DNA of 9,309 nucleotides. It comes from Clostridium sp. NkU-1 (GTDB taxonomy: Bacteria > Bacillota_A > Clostridia > Lachnospirales > Lachnospiraceae). Where the stretch lies: assembly GCA_001312405.1 (NCBI GenBank), contig BBDR01000031.1, forward strand, positions 1-9,309, written 5' to 3'. Positions 1 to 9,309 of the stretch are shown here, in pieces (position 1 is the first letter of the stretch; each line of letters starts with the position of its first letter). The notes beneath the pieces are model-generated. The model was not told the origin of the DNA and ran no database searches. It saw only the letters and a list, made by a program, of their open reading frames with translations. Made by a program: the position numbers and the translations under genes.

Positions 1-24
1 GTACCTTTTTATCAAATAATCTAA

Positions 25-39
25 TGATATTAATTATCA
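25..39. promoter_or_regulatory. Fur-type operator (near-consensus 7-1-7 box)
   Basis: The 15-mer TGATATTAATTATCA differs at one position from the Gram-positive Fur box TGATAATNATTATCA. It is the core of a 19-bp element (23-41) with perfect 7-bp inverted arms, AATGATA and TATCATT. Fur represses iron-uptake genes when iron is replete. No gene in the window has an iron role, and the recombinase start is about 158 bp away, so the likeliest target is a leftward gene beyond the left edge. PerR and Zur boxes share this architecture but differ in the outer bases, which fit Fur better. AT-rich DNA makes chance palindromes common, so confidence is moderate. Confidence 0.45.
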
Positions 40-102
40 TTTTGTATGCTAAATCCCGGCAAAACAAACATTACTTACTCATCTGGTTTTCATTTTTATA
101 TT

Positions 103-132
103 TTGACCTGAAGGCTTTTGTTTTCATAAATA
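103..132 (+). promoter_or_regulatory. Possible promoter of the recombinase gene
   Basis: A TTGACC -35 hexamer (103-108, 5/6 to consensus) is followed after 18 bp by TAAATA (127-132), a weak -10. It lies 65 bp upstream of the recombinase start in AT-rich DNA. A second TTGACCT occurs at 154-160 but has no credible -10 at the right distance. Consensus matching is the only support. Confidence 0.3.
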
Positions 133-196
133 CTAATATAGTAGAATATTCCCTTGACCTCATGCCATAATTAAGAATGACAGGAGGTTATTTTTA

Positions 197-811
197 ATGA
201 AAAATTTTTATGGATACATGAGGGTCTCCTCATTAGAGCAAAACACGGAACGGCAAAAAGTAGAGCTTCTGCGCTGGGGCATTATTGACAAGAACATTTT
301 CTGCGACAAATTGTCAGGAAAAGATTTTAACAGGCCCCAATATCAAAAGTTAAAAAGAAAATTGAAAGAAGGAGATGTCCTTGTTGTAAAAAGCATTGAC
401 CGTCTGGGCAGAAATTACGATGACATACAGGAAGAATGGCGGGAAGTCGTGAAAACAAAAAAAGCTGATATTGTGATTTTGGATATGCCCATTCTGGACA
501 CAAGAACAAATAAAGATTTAATCGGTACCCTGATATCCGACATTGTCCTGCAGCTTCTTTCCTATGTGGCACAGGCGGAGCGGGAAAACATCAAACAGCG
601 GCAGGCAGAGGGGATCGCCCTTGCAAAAGCACAGGGAAAGCATCTGGGACGTTTTCCGACCCCAATTCCTAAGGAGTTCTACCCTGTCTACGAAAAATGG
701 CAGCAGCGAATCTATACCCTTGAGACCGCCAGCAATGAACTGGGCATCACTGTCAGCCAGTTCAGGACAATGATTAAAAAAACACAAGTCAAAAAAACAA
801 AGACTTTTTAA
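197..811 (+). CDS. Small serine recombinase (resolvase/invertase family)
   Basis: A 204-residue site-specific DNA recombinase of the resolvase/invertase family, which cuts and rejoins DNA through a covalent phosphoserine link. The N-terminal catalytic domain shows the YMRVSS motif with the probable nucleophile Ser11 and Arg9, then Arg46 in GKDFNRPQ, and the KSIDRLGRN block (Lys65, Arg69, Arg72), which matches the gamma-delta resolvase active site. AQAERENIKQRQAEG (125-139) is the long dimer/E-helix region, followed by KHLGR. A C-terminal helix-turn-helix lies at about 173-193 (TLETASNELGITVSQF). The length is typical of stand-alone resolvases. AGGAGG at 182-187 sits 9 bases before the ATG, fixing the start. 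The gene is A- and lysine-rich compared with its neighbours and its tail (KKTQVKKTKTF) contains two A7 runs, so the last dozen residues are less certain. It is probably cargo or remnant of a mobile element. No recombination site or transposase was recognised nearby, so resolvase and invertase cannot be told apart. Confidence 0.93.
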   Translation: MKNFYGYMRVSSLEQNTERQKVELLRWGIIDKNIFCDKLSGKDFNRPQYQKLKRKLKEGDVLVVKSIDRLGRNYDDIQEEWREVVKTKKADIVILDMPILDTRTNKDLIGTLISDIVLQLLSYVAQAERENIKQRQAEGIALAKAQGKHLGRFPTPIPKEFYPVYEKWQQRIYTLETASNELGITVSQFRTMIKKTQVKKTKTF

Positions 812-835
812 CACATGATTCCATATAACAGAAAA

Positions 836-873
836 CAGGCAGAACCGCTGCTTTTTATCAACGATCCTGCCTG
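836..873. terminator. Weak hairpin between the recombinase and lacZ ends
   Basis: CAGGCAG (836-842) and CTGCCTG (867-873) form a perfect 7-bp stem around a 24-base loop, lying between the convergent ends of the recombinase (811) and lacZ (897). Position suits a shared terminator, but the loop is long and there is no clean T tract directly after the stem on either strand. Confidence 0.3.
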
Positions 874-896
874 ATTTAACAAACACAGATTTTATT

Positions 897-3984
<3,088 letters not shown>

Positions 3985-3990
3985 TTATTA

Positions 3991-4012
3991 CCTTTCATTA
4001 TAAAATGAAAAG
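3991..4012 (-). promoter_or_regulatory. Putative lacZ promoter -10 inside an inverted repeat
   Basis: On the minus strand a perfect TATAAT (4002-3997) lies about 30 bp before the lacZ start and ribosome binding site. No TTGACA-like hexamer sits 16-18 bp upstream, which is what an activator-dependent promoter often looks like and agrees with the divergent AraC gene. The -10 is embedded in an imperfect inverted repeat, CCTTTCATT and AATGAAAAGG, whose arms differ by one extra A. The rest of the 206-bp divergent region is AT-rich; no recognisable cre site or AraC half-site pair was found by eye. Confidence 0.4.
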
Positions 4013-4172
4013 GCAGAAAATCCATATCTCAGATTAGACAAAGTATGCACAAAATGATACACTGTTCATAAAAGCAATAAGCCGTGCAATACAGGACACA
4101 GGAAAATTTTCGTTGTGCCCATACATAAGAAAATTACATTGCCATCCCATGAATGAATAAAGGAGTCCGTAT

Positions 4173-5020
4173 ATGTACACCAACACAGGATATATGAACC
4201 TAACAGACGACGAACTTGAGGACAGCACTCTTCCTCTTAAGACAAACTGCTGCGGCGTCTACCGCCTGCTCACCCGCCCCGTCATGTCCACCATACGGCC
4301 CTTGGGACGTCCTGATTACCAGATTTTATACATCTCATCAGGAAAGGCATGGTTTACCTTCCAAAAGGAGACCATGGAGGTCCCTGCCGGAAACATGGTG
4401 CTTTATAAGCCTGGCGAGCCTCAGCAGTACGCTTATTATCTGGAAGATAAATCAGAGGTATTCTGGCTTCATTTCACTGGTAAAGAAGCCGGAGATCTTA
4501 CCCTGCAGTCAGGCTTTGGTGACAGCCATATCCTATACACCGGTGTTTCTTCCAAATATCAGGAAATATTTCTTGCCATAATCCGGGAACTCCAGCTCCC
4601 CCGCCCCTGTTTCGAAGAATTGACCTCCCTTCATCTAAGGCAGCTTTTCCTTCTTCTAAAACGGCAAAGGGAAGAAGGGGGATTTCAAAAAACAGAGATC
4701 CAAAAGGAAATGGAAAAAGCGGTCCATTACTTTCATGAGAATTTTTCCACGGACATCGAAATTGACCATTATGCCAGAAAGCTCCATATGAGCACCTGCT
4801 GGTTTATCCGCAGCTTTAAGCAGTATACAGGAATGCCTCCCCGCAAATACTTAACTTCCATCCGTGTAAAAAAAGGCCCAGGAGCTGCTTGAAAGCACTG
4901 ACTACGGCATCGGAGAGATCGGCAGCATTGTCGGCTATGACAATCCCTTATACTTCAGCCGGATCTTTAAAAAAACAAACCGGTACTTCTCCCGGAGAAT
5001 ACAGAAAAGCGGCAAGGTGA
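4173..5020 (+). CDS. AraC-family transcriptional regulator (two frameshifts as read)
   Basis: A one-component sugar-responsive regulator. An N-terminal cupin-like ligand-binding domain (about 25-105, with PAGNMVLYKPGEPQQY and VFWLHFTG) is joined to a C-terminal AraC/XylS double helix-turn-helix that binds DNA. The open frame ends early at 4892 (239 residues). Removing one A from the A7 run at 4868-4874 continues it as RVKKAQELLESTDYGIGEIG, and removing one A from the A7 run at 4969-4975 gives FKKQTGTSPGEYRKAAR and a TGA at 5018-5020. That gives 281 residues, the normal family length, with both helix-turn-helix units complete. As literally read, the second helix-turn-helix and the AraC signature would be lost, making the protein inactive. 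AAAGGAG at 4159-4165 supports the ATG. The gene is divergent from lacZ with a 206-bp gap, so lacZ is its most likely target (inference). Confidence 0.9.
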
Positions 5021-5040
5021 GCTTCCCTCCCCTGCCGCTT
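5007..5040. terminator. Bidirectional hairpin terminator between the two convergent araC-type genes
   Basis: AAGCGGCA (5007-5014) pairs perfectly with TGCCGCTT (5033-5040), and two further inner G-C pairs follow after one mismatch. On the plus strand the stem is followed by a T/C-rich run (CTTCTATCTT); on the minus strand it runs into TTTTCT. The left arm overlaps the last codons of the first araC gene and the right arm ends 3 bases before the stop of the second, so one element can serve both transcripts. Confidence 0.55.
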
Positions 5041-5043
5041 CTT

Positions 5044-5859
5044 CTATCTTCCCACCAGACGGTAGGTCTGGCGGTATTCCTTTGGTGTTATTCCCATATA
5101 CCGCTTAAAGATTCTTCTGAAATAATCCACATCATGATAACCGCACTGGTAGGCTATCTCATTTCCTGTTAAGTTTGTCTCTATGAGCATTCTGCACGCC
5201 TTATTAAGCCGTGCCTCATGGATCCCCTCTGTGAGCGTTTTCCCATAAACCGCATTGTAGACACGTCCCAGGTAGTCCGGGCTGCAGTCCAGCTTATCAG
5301 CCAGTATGGAAGAGGATAAAGGCTCTTCAAAGTGATTTCTGATATACTGCCCCGCCTGGTTTGCCAAAAGCACCTTCTGCCCGGTCACTTCCATTGGAGA
5401 AAGGGAGTCGCTGAGCTCGCACAGCAGCTCTAAAAGCACCAGGTTCAAGATGGTCCGGTCCCCCCTGCAGACATTCTGTCGCTTGATGAATCGGCGGAAA
5501 AGCTCCTCAAACTGCTCCGGCTTTCTGATGCGGATGAGCTGGGGCAGGGACATAATATCCCGTCCGGTCCTCACAGCCTCCTCTTCCAGGTGAAAATGAA
5601 GCCAGTAAAAATTCAAATCTTCCTCAAACTCCCTTGTCCCCCAGTGATGCCTTCCGGGAAACAGGATCAGCGCTTCCCCTTCCTCCACGTTATACGTTAC
5701 GTCCTCTTCGGCAATTCCCAGGATTCCGGAATTTACATAGATGATCTCAAAGGAATCCATGACCCGGTCCGCATGGCGTCCCCTGCCTCCAGTCATTAAA
5801 TACCCTGCATTTAACGCCCTCACCGGAAGCACAGCCTTCAAATTTAAGTAATGTTCCAT
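5044..5859 (-). CDS. AraC-family transcriptional regulator (intact)
   Basis: A 271-residue AraC/XylS-type regulator, unrelated in detail to the one it converges on. The N-terminal cupin-like sensing domain spans about 18-95 (DSFEIIYVNSGILGI, EEGEALILFPGRHHWGT, FYWLHFHLEE). The C-terminal DNA-binding domain spans about 165-266, with the first helix-turn-helix near 182-203 (SSSILADKLDCSPDYLGRVY) and the second near 231-252, ending in the family signature YFRRIFKRYMGITPKEYR. It is the only regulator in the window that reads through without interruption. AGGAGG at 5865-5870, 5 bases before the ATG, supports the start. It is divergent from the MFS gene across about 155-170 bp and may control it (inference). 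The ligand cannot be named from sequence. A perfect minus-strand TATAAT at 5933-5928 lies about 70 bp upstream with only a poor -35, so it may be weakly expressed or autoregulated. Confidence 0.94.
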   Translation of the reverse strand: MEHYLNLKAVLPVRALNAGYLMTGGRGRHADRVMDSFEIIYVNSGILGIAEEDVTYNVEEGEALILFPGRHHWGTREFEEDLNFYWLHFHLEEEAVRTGRDIMSLPQLIRIRKPEQFEELFRRFIKRQNVCRGDRTILNLVLLELLCELSDSLSPMEVTGQKVLLANQAGQYIRNHFEEPLSSSILADKLDCSPDYLGRVYNAVYGKTLTEGIHEARLNKACRMLIETNLTGNEIAYQCGYHDVDYFRRIFKRYMGITPKEYRQTYRLVGR

Positions 5860-5927
5860 AATAACCTCCTGTCACCCCAGTCGGAATCCTCCAGTTTTTC
5901 GCTTCTTTTTCCTCTTGTATCCCATCC

Positions 5928-5933
5928 ATTATA
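5928..5933 (-). promoter_or_regulatory. Possible -10 element of the second araC-type gene
   Basis: TATAAT on the minus strand (5933 to 5928), about 70 bp before the start codon at 5859. The position 17 bp upstream reads TTTTCC, a poor -35. Only the -10 match and its location between divergent genes support it. Confidence 0.3.
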
Positions 5934-6003
5934 CTGGCAATATAGAAAGAGGAAAACCTTTAAAAAAAAGAATATCAGATATCTAACAAAAAGAAAAGGG
6001 GAT

Positions 6004-6021
6004 TGCGGCAGTTATGCCGCA
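6004..6021. repeat. 7-bp inverted repeat at the MFS gene start
   Basis: TGCGGCA (6004-6010) and TGCCGCA (6015-6021) form a perfect 7-bp stem with a 4-base GTTA loop, immediately before or across the MFS start. No T tract follows, so it does not look like a terminator. If translation begins at the ATG at 6014, that codon sits in the loop and stem and the hairpin could hinder ribosome access; if it begins at 6030, the stem lies where the ribosome binding site should be. It could equally be an operator half-site pair. Confidence 0.45.
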
Positions 6022-6029
6022 GAAGTTCG

Positions 6030-7342
6030 ATGATAGAAGCTGTATTACTCTTAAAAGAAAAAGTGTCCCGCACCTATTTTAGCGGAACCACCATGACAGA
6101 AGCAGATTTTTCCAAAGGCAGAAGGCTCTTTATTGCAGAGGCTGCTGTGCCAACGGAATTGTAACACTGACTACCGGAGCATTCCTCTCCGGTTATGCCA
6201 ATTCACTGGGAGCCACTGATTCCATAAACGGAATCATCGGTTCCATCCCGGTCCTTCTTTGCACTCTTCAGATGTTTTCCTCCATCCTTCTGGAAAGCCT
6301 CTGCCGGAAAAAAATGCCTGATTTCCAGTTTTTCATTTATCCACAGGCTTCTTCTGGCCTCGGTCTTTTTTGTGCCCCTGTTTATAAAAACTCCAGGACT
6401 CCGCCTGACAGCAGCAATCAGCATCTATGGAGCGGCCCATTTTTTTGGAGCCTTTATCGGAACCGGGACCGGGAACTGGATCCTGCAGCTAGTTCCCCAG
6501 CACATGAGAGGGAATTATCTGGGGAAAAAGGATTCCTTTGCTTTTGCCTTTTCCACCGTTTTAAGCCTGATCATGGGCTGGGTCATGGACCGGTTCCGCA
6601 GCTCTTCCATGGAACAGACCGGCTTTCTTGTGGTCGGGACCGTAGTCTTTTTCATCGCCTGTACGGACTTCTGGTGCCTTTCCTCCATCAGTGAACCGGA
6701 AAGCATTCCCCACCGCCAAAAGCTTCAGGATGCTGTATGGAAGCCATTAGCCGACAAAGAGTACCGGAAGGTCATGCTCACCTATATGTTCTGGAACCTG
6801 GCCCTTCAGATCGCAGGTCCTTTTTTCAGCGTCTACATGGTCACAGGGCTTAAATTAGATTATACATACATTACCTTTTTGGGCCTCATCTCCTCGACCG
6901 TCCGTGTCCTGGCAGCCTGGCTCTGGGGGCGCCTGGCCGACGCCACCTCCTGGCTTTTGGCCGCCCGCTGTTCCATGGGAATGCTGGGCCTTGTCCATGC
7001 CAGCTGGCTTTTCATGACTCCTGACACCTGCTACACCCTTCAGCCTGTCTTACAGGCATTGTCCGGCGCTGCCTGGGGAGCATTGCCATATCCGTCTTTA
7101 ACCTTCAGTATCATTATGCCCCTGCGGATAAGCGTGTGCTTTATGTCAGCTCCAATTCCTCCTATGCAGGGCTTTGCGGCTTTCTTTCCACCCTGCTTGG
7201 AGCCTTCCTTCTCAGGGTTTTTCCTTCCCTGGAAATTGGGGGAGTTCCCATAACCGGAATGCAGCTGCTCTTCCTTCTTTCCGGAATCCTGATCCTGGGA
7301 TGTGTTTTTTACATGGGAAAGCTCCGGTCCGTTTCCCTCTAA
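6030..7342 (+). CDS. MFS transporter (three or more frameshifts as read)
   Basis: A major facilitator superfamily carrier, about 12 membrane helices and 437 residues once repaired. Pieces in different frames join into one protein. The start (VSRTYFSGTTMTEADFSKGR) breaks near 6140-6147, where one base is missing (rejoining as AEAACANGIVTLTTGAFL). The next piece breaks at the A7 run 6308-6314 (one extra A; rejoins CRKKCLISSFSFIHRLLL). The long middle piece runs to the G4 run at 7075-7078 (one G missing; rejoins AWGSIAISVFNLQYHYAP) and the last runs to the TAA at 7340-7342. Loop motifs MGWVMDRFR and WGRLADATSW, and a long hydrophobic pattern throughout, support the family. The start is uncertain: ATG 6030 lacks a good ribosome binding site, while ATG 6014 has GGGG at 5998-6001 and would join the same protein if one A were removed from 6053-6056. 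Substrate is unknown; the setting suggests a sugar or oligosaccharide. It is divergent from an araC-type gene. Confidence 0.85.
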
Positions 7343-7370
7343 ATCCGCCGGTCTTTGCAGGATTCCCGGC

Positions 7371-8970
7371 TTATTTCAAGCTGTCCACTGCAGCCCGCTC
7401 AATGGAAAGCCCTTTTCTGTACCGTTCCATAAAGGCCTGGAAGCCTGCTTCATCCTCCGGGTCAGGCTCCATCCTGATTCCTACTTTATCCTTAAATACC
7501 TTTTCAGCCAGATAATGATCCAGGGATTCCCCTTCCTCCTTACGAAGCATATAGGAGGCTAAAAGTGCGGCTCCCCATGCTCCTCCTTCACCGGCTGTCT
7601 CCATAACGGAAACCGGAACCCCCAGGGCGGCAGCCCATGATCCTCTGCCCCGTTTCCCTGGTCTTAAAAAGCCCTCCATGGCCCAAAAGCACGTTAACAC
7701 GGACTCCTTCCTCAAACAGGATATCCATACCCATCTTAAGGCTCCCAAAGCCGTATAAAGGTGGACCCTCATAAAGTTTGCAAGATTAAAGCGGCTTTCC
7801 GGTGTCCGGACGAATACAGGCCTTCCTTCTTCAAAATGGGTAATATGTTCTCCGGACAAGTATCCGTAGGAAAGCATTCCTCCCCCATCCTTATCCCCTT
7901 CCAGAGCTTTCTGATAAAGGATAGAAAACAGGGAATTCCTGTCGATTTTCATTCCCATTTCAACCGCAAATTCCTCAAACAGGGAAACCCAGGCATTTAA
8001 ATCTGAAGTACAATTATTGCAGTGAACCATTGCTACTGCATCTCCGGCCGGAGTTGTCACTATGTCGATTTCCGGATAAACCCTGGAAAGCTCCTTTTCC
8101 AGCACCACCATTGCAAACACACTGGTACCGGCAGATACATTGCCGGTTCTTCTTGCCACGCTGTTGGTAGCTGTCATCCCGGTTCCGGCATCCCCTTCCG
8201 GCGGGCATAATGGGATTCCAGGCCTTAAATTCCCGCTGGCATCAAGAAGCCTTGCCCCCTCCTCAGTAAGTATCCCTGCTCTCTCTCCTGCGGTCAGCAC
8301 CCTTGGCATAATATCCCGAAGCTTCCAGGGGAACTGCCGGGGAGCAACCAGCTCATCAAACTGCTCCACCATGCGCTTATGAAAATCCTTTGTGCCGCTG
8401 TCCACAGGAAACATCCCCGAACAGTCTCCGATGCCAAGAACCCGCTCTCCCGTCAGCTTCCAGTGAACATAGCCCTCCAGGGTAACCAGGTAATCAATTC
8501 CCGGCACGTGCTCTTCCTGGTTAAGGATTGCCTGATATAGATGTGCAATACTCCATCGCTGGGGAATTTGAAAGGAAAACAGCTCCGTCAGCTTTTTTTG
8601 AAGCCTCTTCCGCCATGGTATTCCTCCAGGTCCGGAAGGGCACCAGCAGTTCTCCCTTCCTGTCAAATGCCATATACCCATGCATCATGGCAGAAAAACA
8701 GATGGCTCCCATCGTGGTAAGAGTTTCCCCATACCGCACTTTGACCTCCTCTGCCATTTTTCTATAACTCTCCCTTACTCCTTCCCATATATCCGGGATA
8801 GAGTAGGTCCAGACGCCGTTTACATACTGGTTTTCCCAGTCATGGCTGCCGGAAGCAATGGGATTGTGATCTTCATCTATCAGTACGGCCTTAATTCTTG
8901 TGGAACCAAGTTCAATTCCCAGGGCGGTTTTCCCTTCCCTGATACACACCCCTATTTGTTTATCCATCAT
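7371..8970 (-). CDS. FGGY-family carbohydrate kinase (three frameshifts as read)
   Basis: A cytoplasmic ATP-dependent sugar kinase of the FGGY family (xylulokinase/ribulokinase type), 532 residues when repaired. The N-terminal phosphate-binding motif is [16 protein letters not shown] (17-32), then [11 protein letters not shown] (93-103) matching the QMHG region of xylulokinases, and RTWRN. The frame breaks at the T7 run 8593-8599; one base fewer joins [19 protein letters not shown]. Further on are GDCSGMF and [10 protein letters not shown], whose Asp260 matches the catalytic Asp of XylB, and [11 protein letters not shown] near the C-terminus. Between 7637 and 7736 the read frame is scrambled: restoring one T near 7736-7737 and removing one C from 7634-7636 turns it into LGHGGLFKT...GQRIMAAAL, the expected conserved stretch. 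AGGAGG at 8979-8984, 8 bases before the ATG, supports the start. The family may include AraK-type clostridial L-ribulokinases, and the adjoining transaldolase trace favours a pentulose substrate, but this is inference. It converges on the MFS gene with a 28-bp gap. Confidence 0.88.
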
Positions 8971-8987
8971 TTAAACCCCCTCCTGAC

Positions 8988-9040
8988 TCATGTCCGCCTC
9001 TTTATTTCCTCAATGTTTGCCGTGTCTAAAAAAATCTCAT
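8988..9040 (-). pseudogene. Transaldolase (TalC/Fsa type) N-terminal fragment
   Basis: Just upstream of the kinase, the minus strand has AGGAGG (9055-9050), a 9-base spacer, and ATG AGA TTT TTT TAG. If the T7 run (9034-9028) is one base too short, the frame reads MRFFLDTANIEEIKRRT and stops at TGA 8988-8990. FFxDTANxEEIK is the conserved start of the small transaldolase / fructose-6-phosphate aldolase family, whose members are about 215 residues, so some 200 are missing. The kinase ribosome binding site begins 3 bases after the stop. Transaldolases are commonly encoded with pentulose kinases, so this looks like an in-place deletion of a gene in the same operon. Alternatives are a leader peptide for translational coupling, or chance. 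As literally read it encodes only four residues. Confidence 0.55.
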
Positions 9041-9088
9041 ACACTTCTTCCTCCTTTTTTCATGAAGTAACTAAAGTTAATTTTATGT

Positions 9089-9117
9089 ATTTTACCATAA
9101 CAAGGAATATTTTACAA
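9089..9117 (-). promoter_or_regulatory. Putative promoter of the transaldolase-remnant/kinase unit
   Basis: On the minus strand TTGTAA (9117-9112, 4/6 to consensus) is followed after exactly 17 bp by TAAAAT (9094-9089, 5/6). It is about 50 bp upstream of the transaldolase fragment start and about 120 bp upstream of the kinase start, so one transcript could cover both. Support is consensus and spacing only. Confidence 0.45.
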
Positions 9118-9227
9118 AAATCCCCTTAAAAGCCCGGAGAGAGAACGCACAAGGAAGGCCTGTATTCTTTCCGTATTTCTATGTTTTTTCCACAACCGGC
9201 CGGATAATCAGAGAGAATATGCACAAT

Positions 9228-9245
9228 TTTAATTTTAAAATTAAA
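9228..9245. repeat. 18-bp perfect AT palindrome
   Basis: TTTAATTTTAAAATTAAA is a perfect inverted repeat without a spacer, ending 12 bp before a TTGACA -35 hexamer. That is the place for an activator or repressor site or an UP-like element of the edge promoter. All A/T content makes chance or DNA-bending explanations possible. Confidence 0.5.
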
Positions 9246-9257
9246 TAAATGATTTGT

Positions 9258-9287
9258 TTGACACTTTAGAAAATTGAGAATTATATT
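9258..9287 (+). promoter_or_regulatory. Strong rightward promoter leaving the window
   Basis: A perfect TTGACA (9258-9263) is followed by TATATT (9282-9287) with an 18-bp spacer, or TTATAT with 17 bp. Nothing downstream inside the window can be its target, so it should drive a rightward gene starting shortly after the right edge. It is divergent from the kinase unit. Confidence 0.55.
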
Positions 9288-9309
9288 ATTAAATTGAATA
9301 TACCCCCAT

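Larger units (their letters stand above)
8971..9309. other. Intergenic region right of the kinase, 339 bp
   Basis: No full gene is present here. From left to right it holds the kinase ribosome binding site (8976-8984), the transaldolase fragment with its own ribosome binding site, a leftward promoter (9089-9117), a stretch from about 9118 to 9220 in which nothing convincing was seen (only a short CCGGCCGG palindrome at 9196-9203), an AT palindrome, and a rightward promoter at the edge. The last 100 bases are markedly AT-rich. Confidence 0.7.

Noticed and set aside
4102..4111. GAAAATTTTC palindrome as a catabolite (cre) or AraC operator in the lacZ-araC gap
   Set aside because: Short, AT-rich, and lacking the central CG expected of a cre site; no matching second copy was found.
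4868..4975. Programmed frameshifting or transcriptional slippage at the A7 runs of the first araC gene
   Set aside because: A7 runs can be slippery, but the same type of error appears in unrelated neighbouring genes and with missing bases too, so a general sequence-quality cause is simpler.
7343..7370. GCCGG...CCGGC hairpin as a terminator between the MFS and kinase genes
   Set aside because: Only 5 bp of stem with a 14-base loop and no T tract on either strand.

Overview
The window looks like chromosome from a clostridial gut or soil anaerobe of the Lachnospiraceae (Clostridium clostridioforme / Lacrimispora / Enterocloster type). That placement is an inference from three things: strong AGGAGG ribosome binding sites, moderate GC with AT-rich intergenic regions, and the protein flavour of a LacZ with two AraC-type regulators, an MFS carrier and a ~530-residue FGGY kinase. 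No RNA genes, CRISPR array or insertion sequence were seen.

Layout: 1-196 is an AT-rich leader holding a near-consensus Fur-type box at the extreme left. 197-811 (+) is a small serine recombinase, more A-rich and lysine-rich than its neighbours and probably a piece of a mobile element. 897-3966 (-) is a GH2 beta-galactosidase (LacZ). It is divergent from 4173-5020 (+), an AraC-family regulator. That gene converges on a second AraC-family regulator at 5044-5859 (-), with a shared bidirectional hairpin terminator between them. The second regulator is divergent from an MFS transporter at about 6030-7342 (+). The transporter converges on an FGGY carbohydrate kinase at 7371-8970 (-). Upstream of the kinase lies a short, previously hidden fragment of a transaldolase gene (8988-9040, -) with its own ribosome binding site and a plausible promoter. 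The right edge holds an 18-bp perfect AT palindrome followed by a strong sigma-A-type promoter firing out of the window.

Functionally this is a carbohydrate-use neighbourhood: a cytoplasmic beta-galactosidase, a membrane carrier, a pentulose/hexulose-type kinase with a transaldolase trace, and two one-component sugar sensors. Each sensor sits divergently beside a likely target (lacZ or the MFS gene).

The dominant oddity is that four of the six large genes (lacZ, first araC, MFS, kinase) are interrupted by single-base indels, mostly in homopolymers. Undoing ten indels restores four full-length proteins of normal family length (about 1023, 281, 437 and 532 residues), with no in-frame stop or missing motif noticed. 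Two of the kinase indels cancel each other and hide inside an apparently open frame. The simplest reading is homopolymer error in the underlying sequence rather than decay, so these genes are annotated as whole genes with the breaks marked. No clearly new biological system is visible. The most interesting biological signals are the transaldolase remnant, the Fur-like box and the edge palindrome/promoter.
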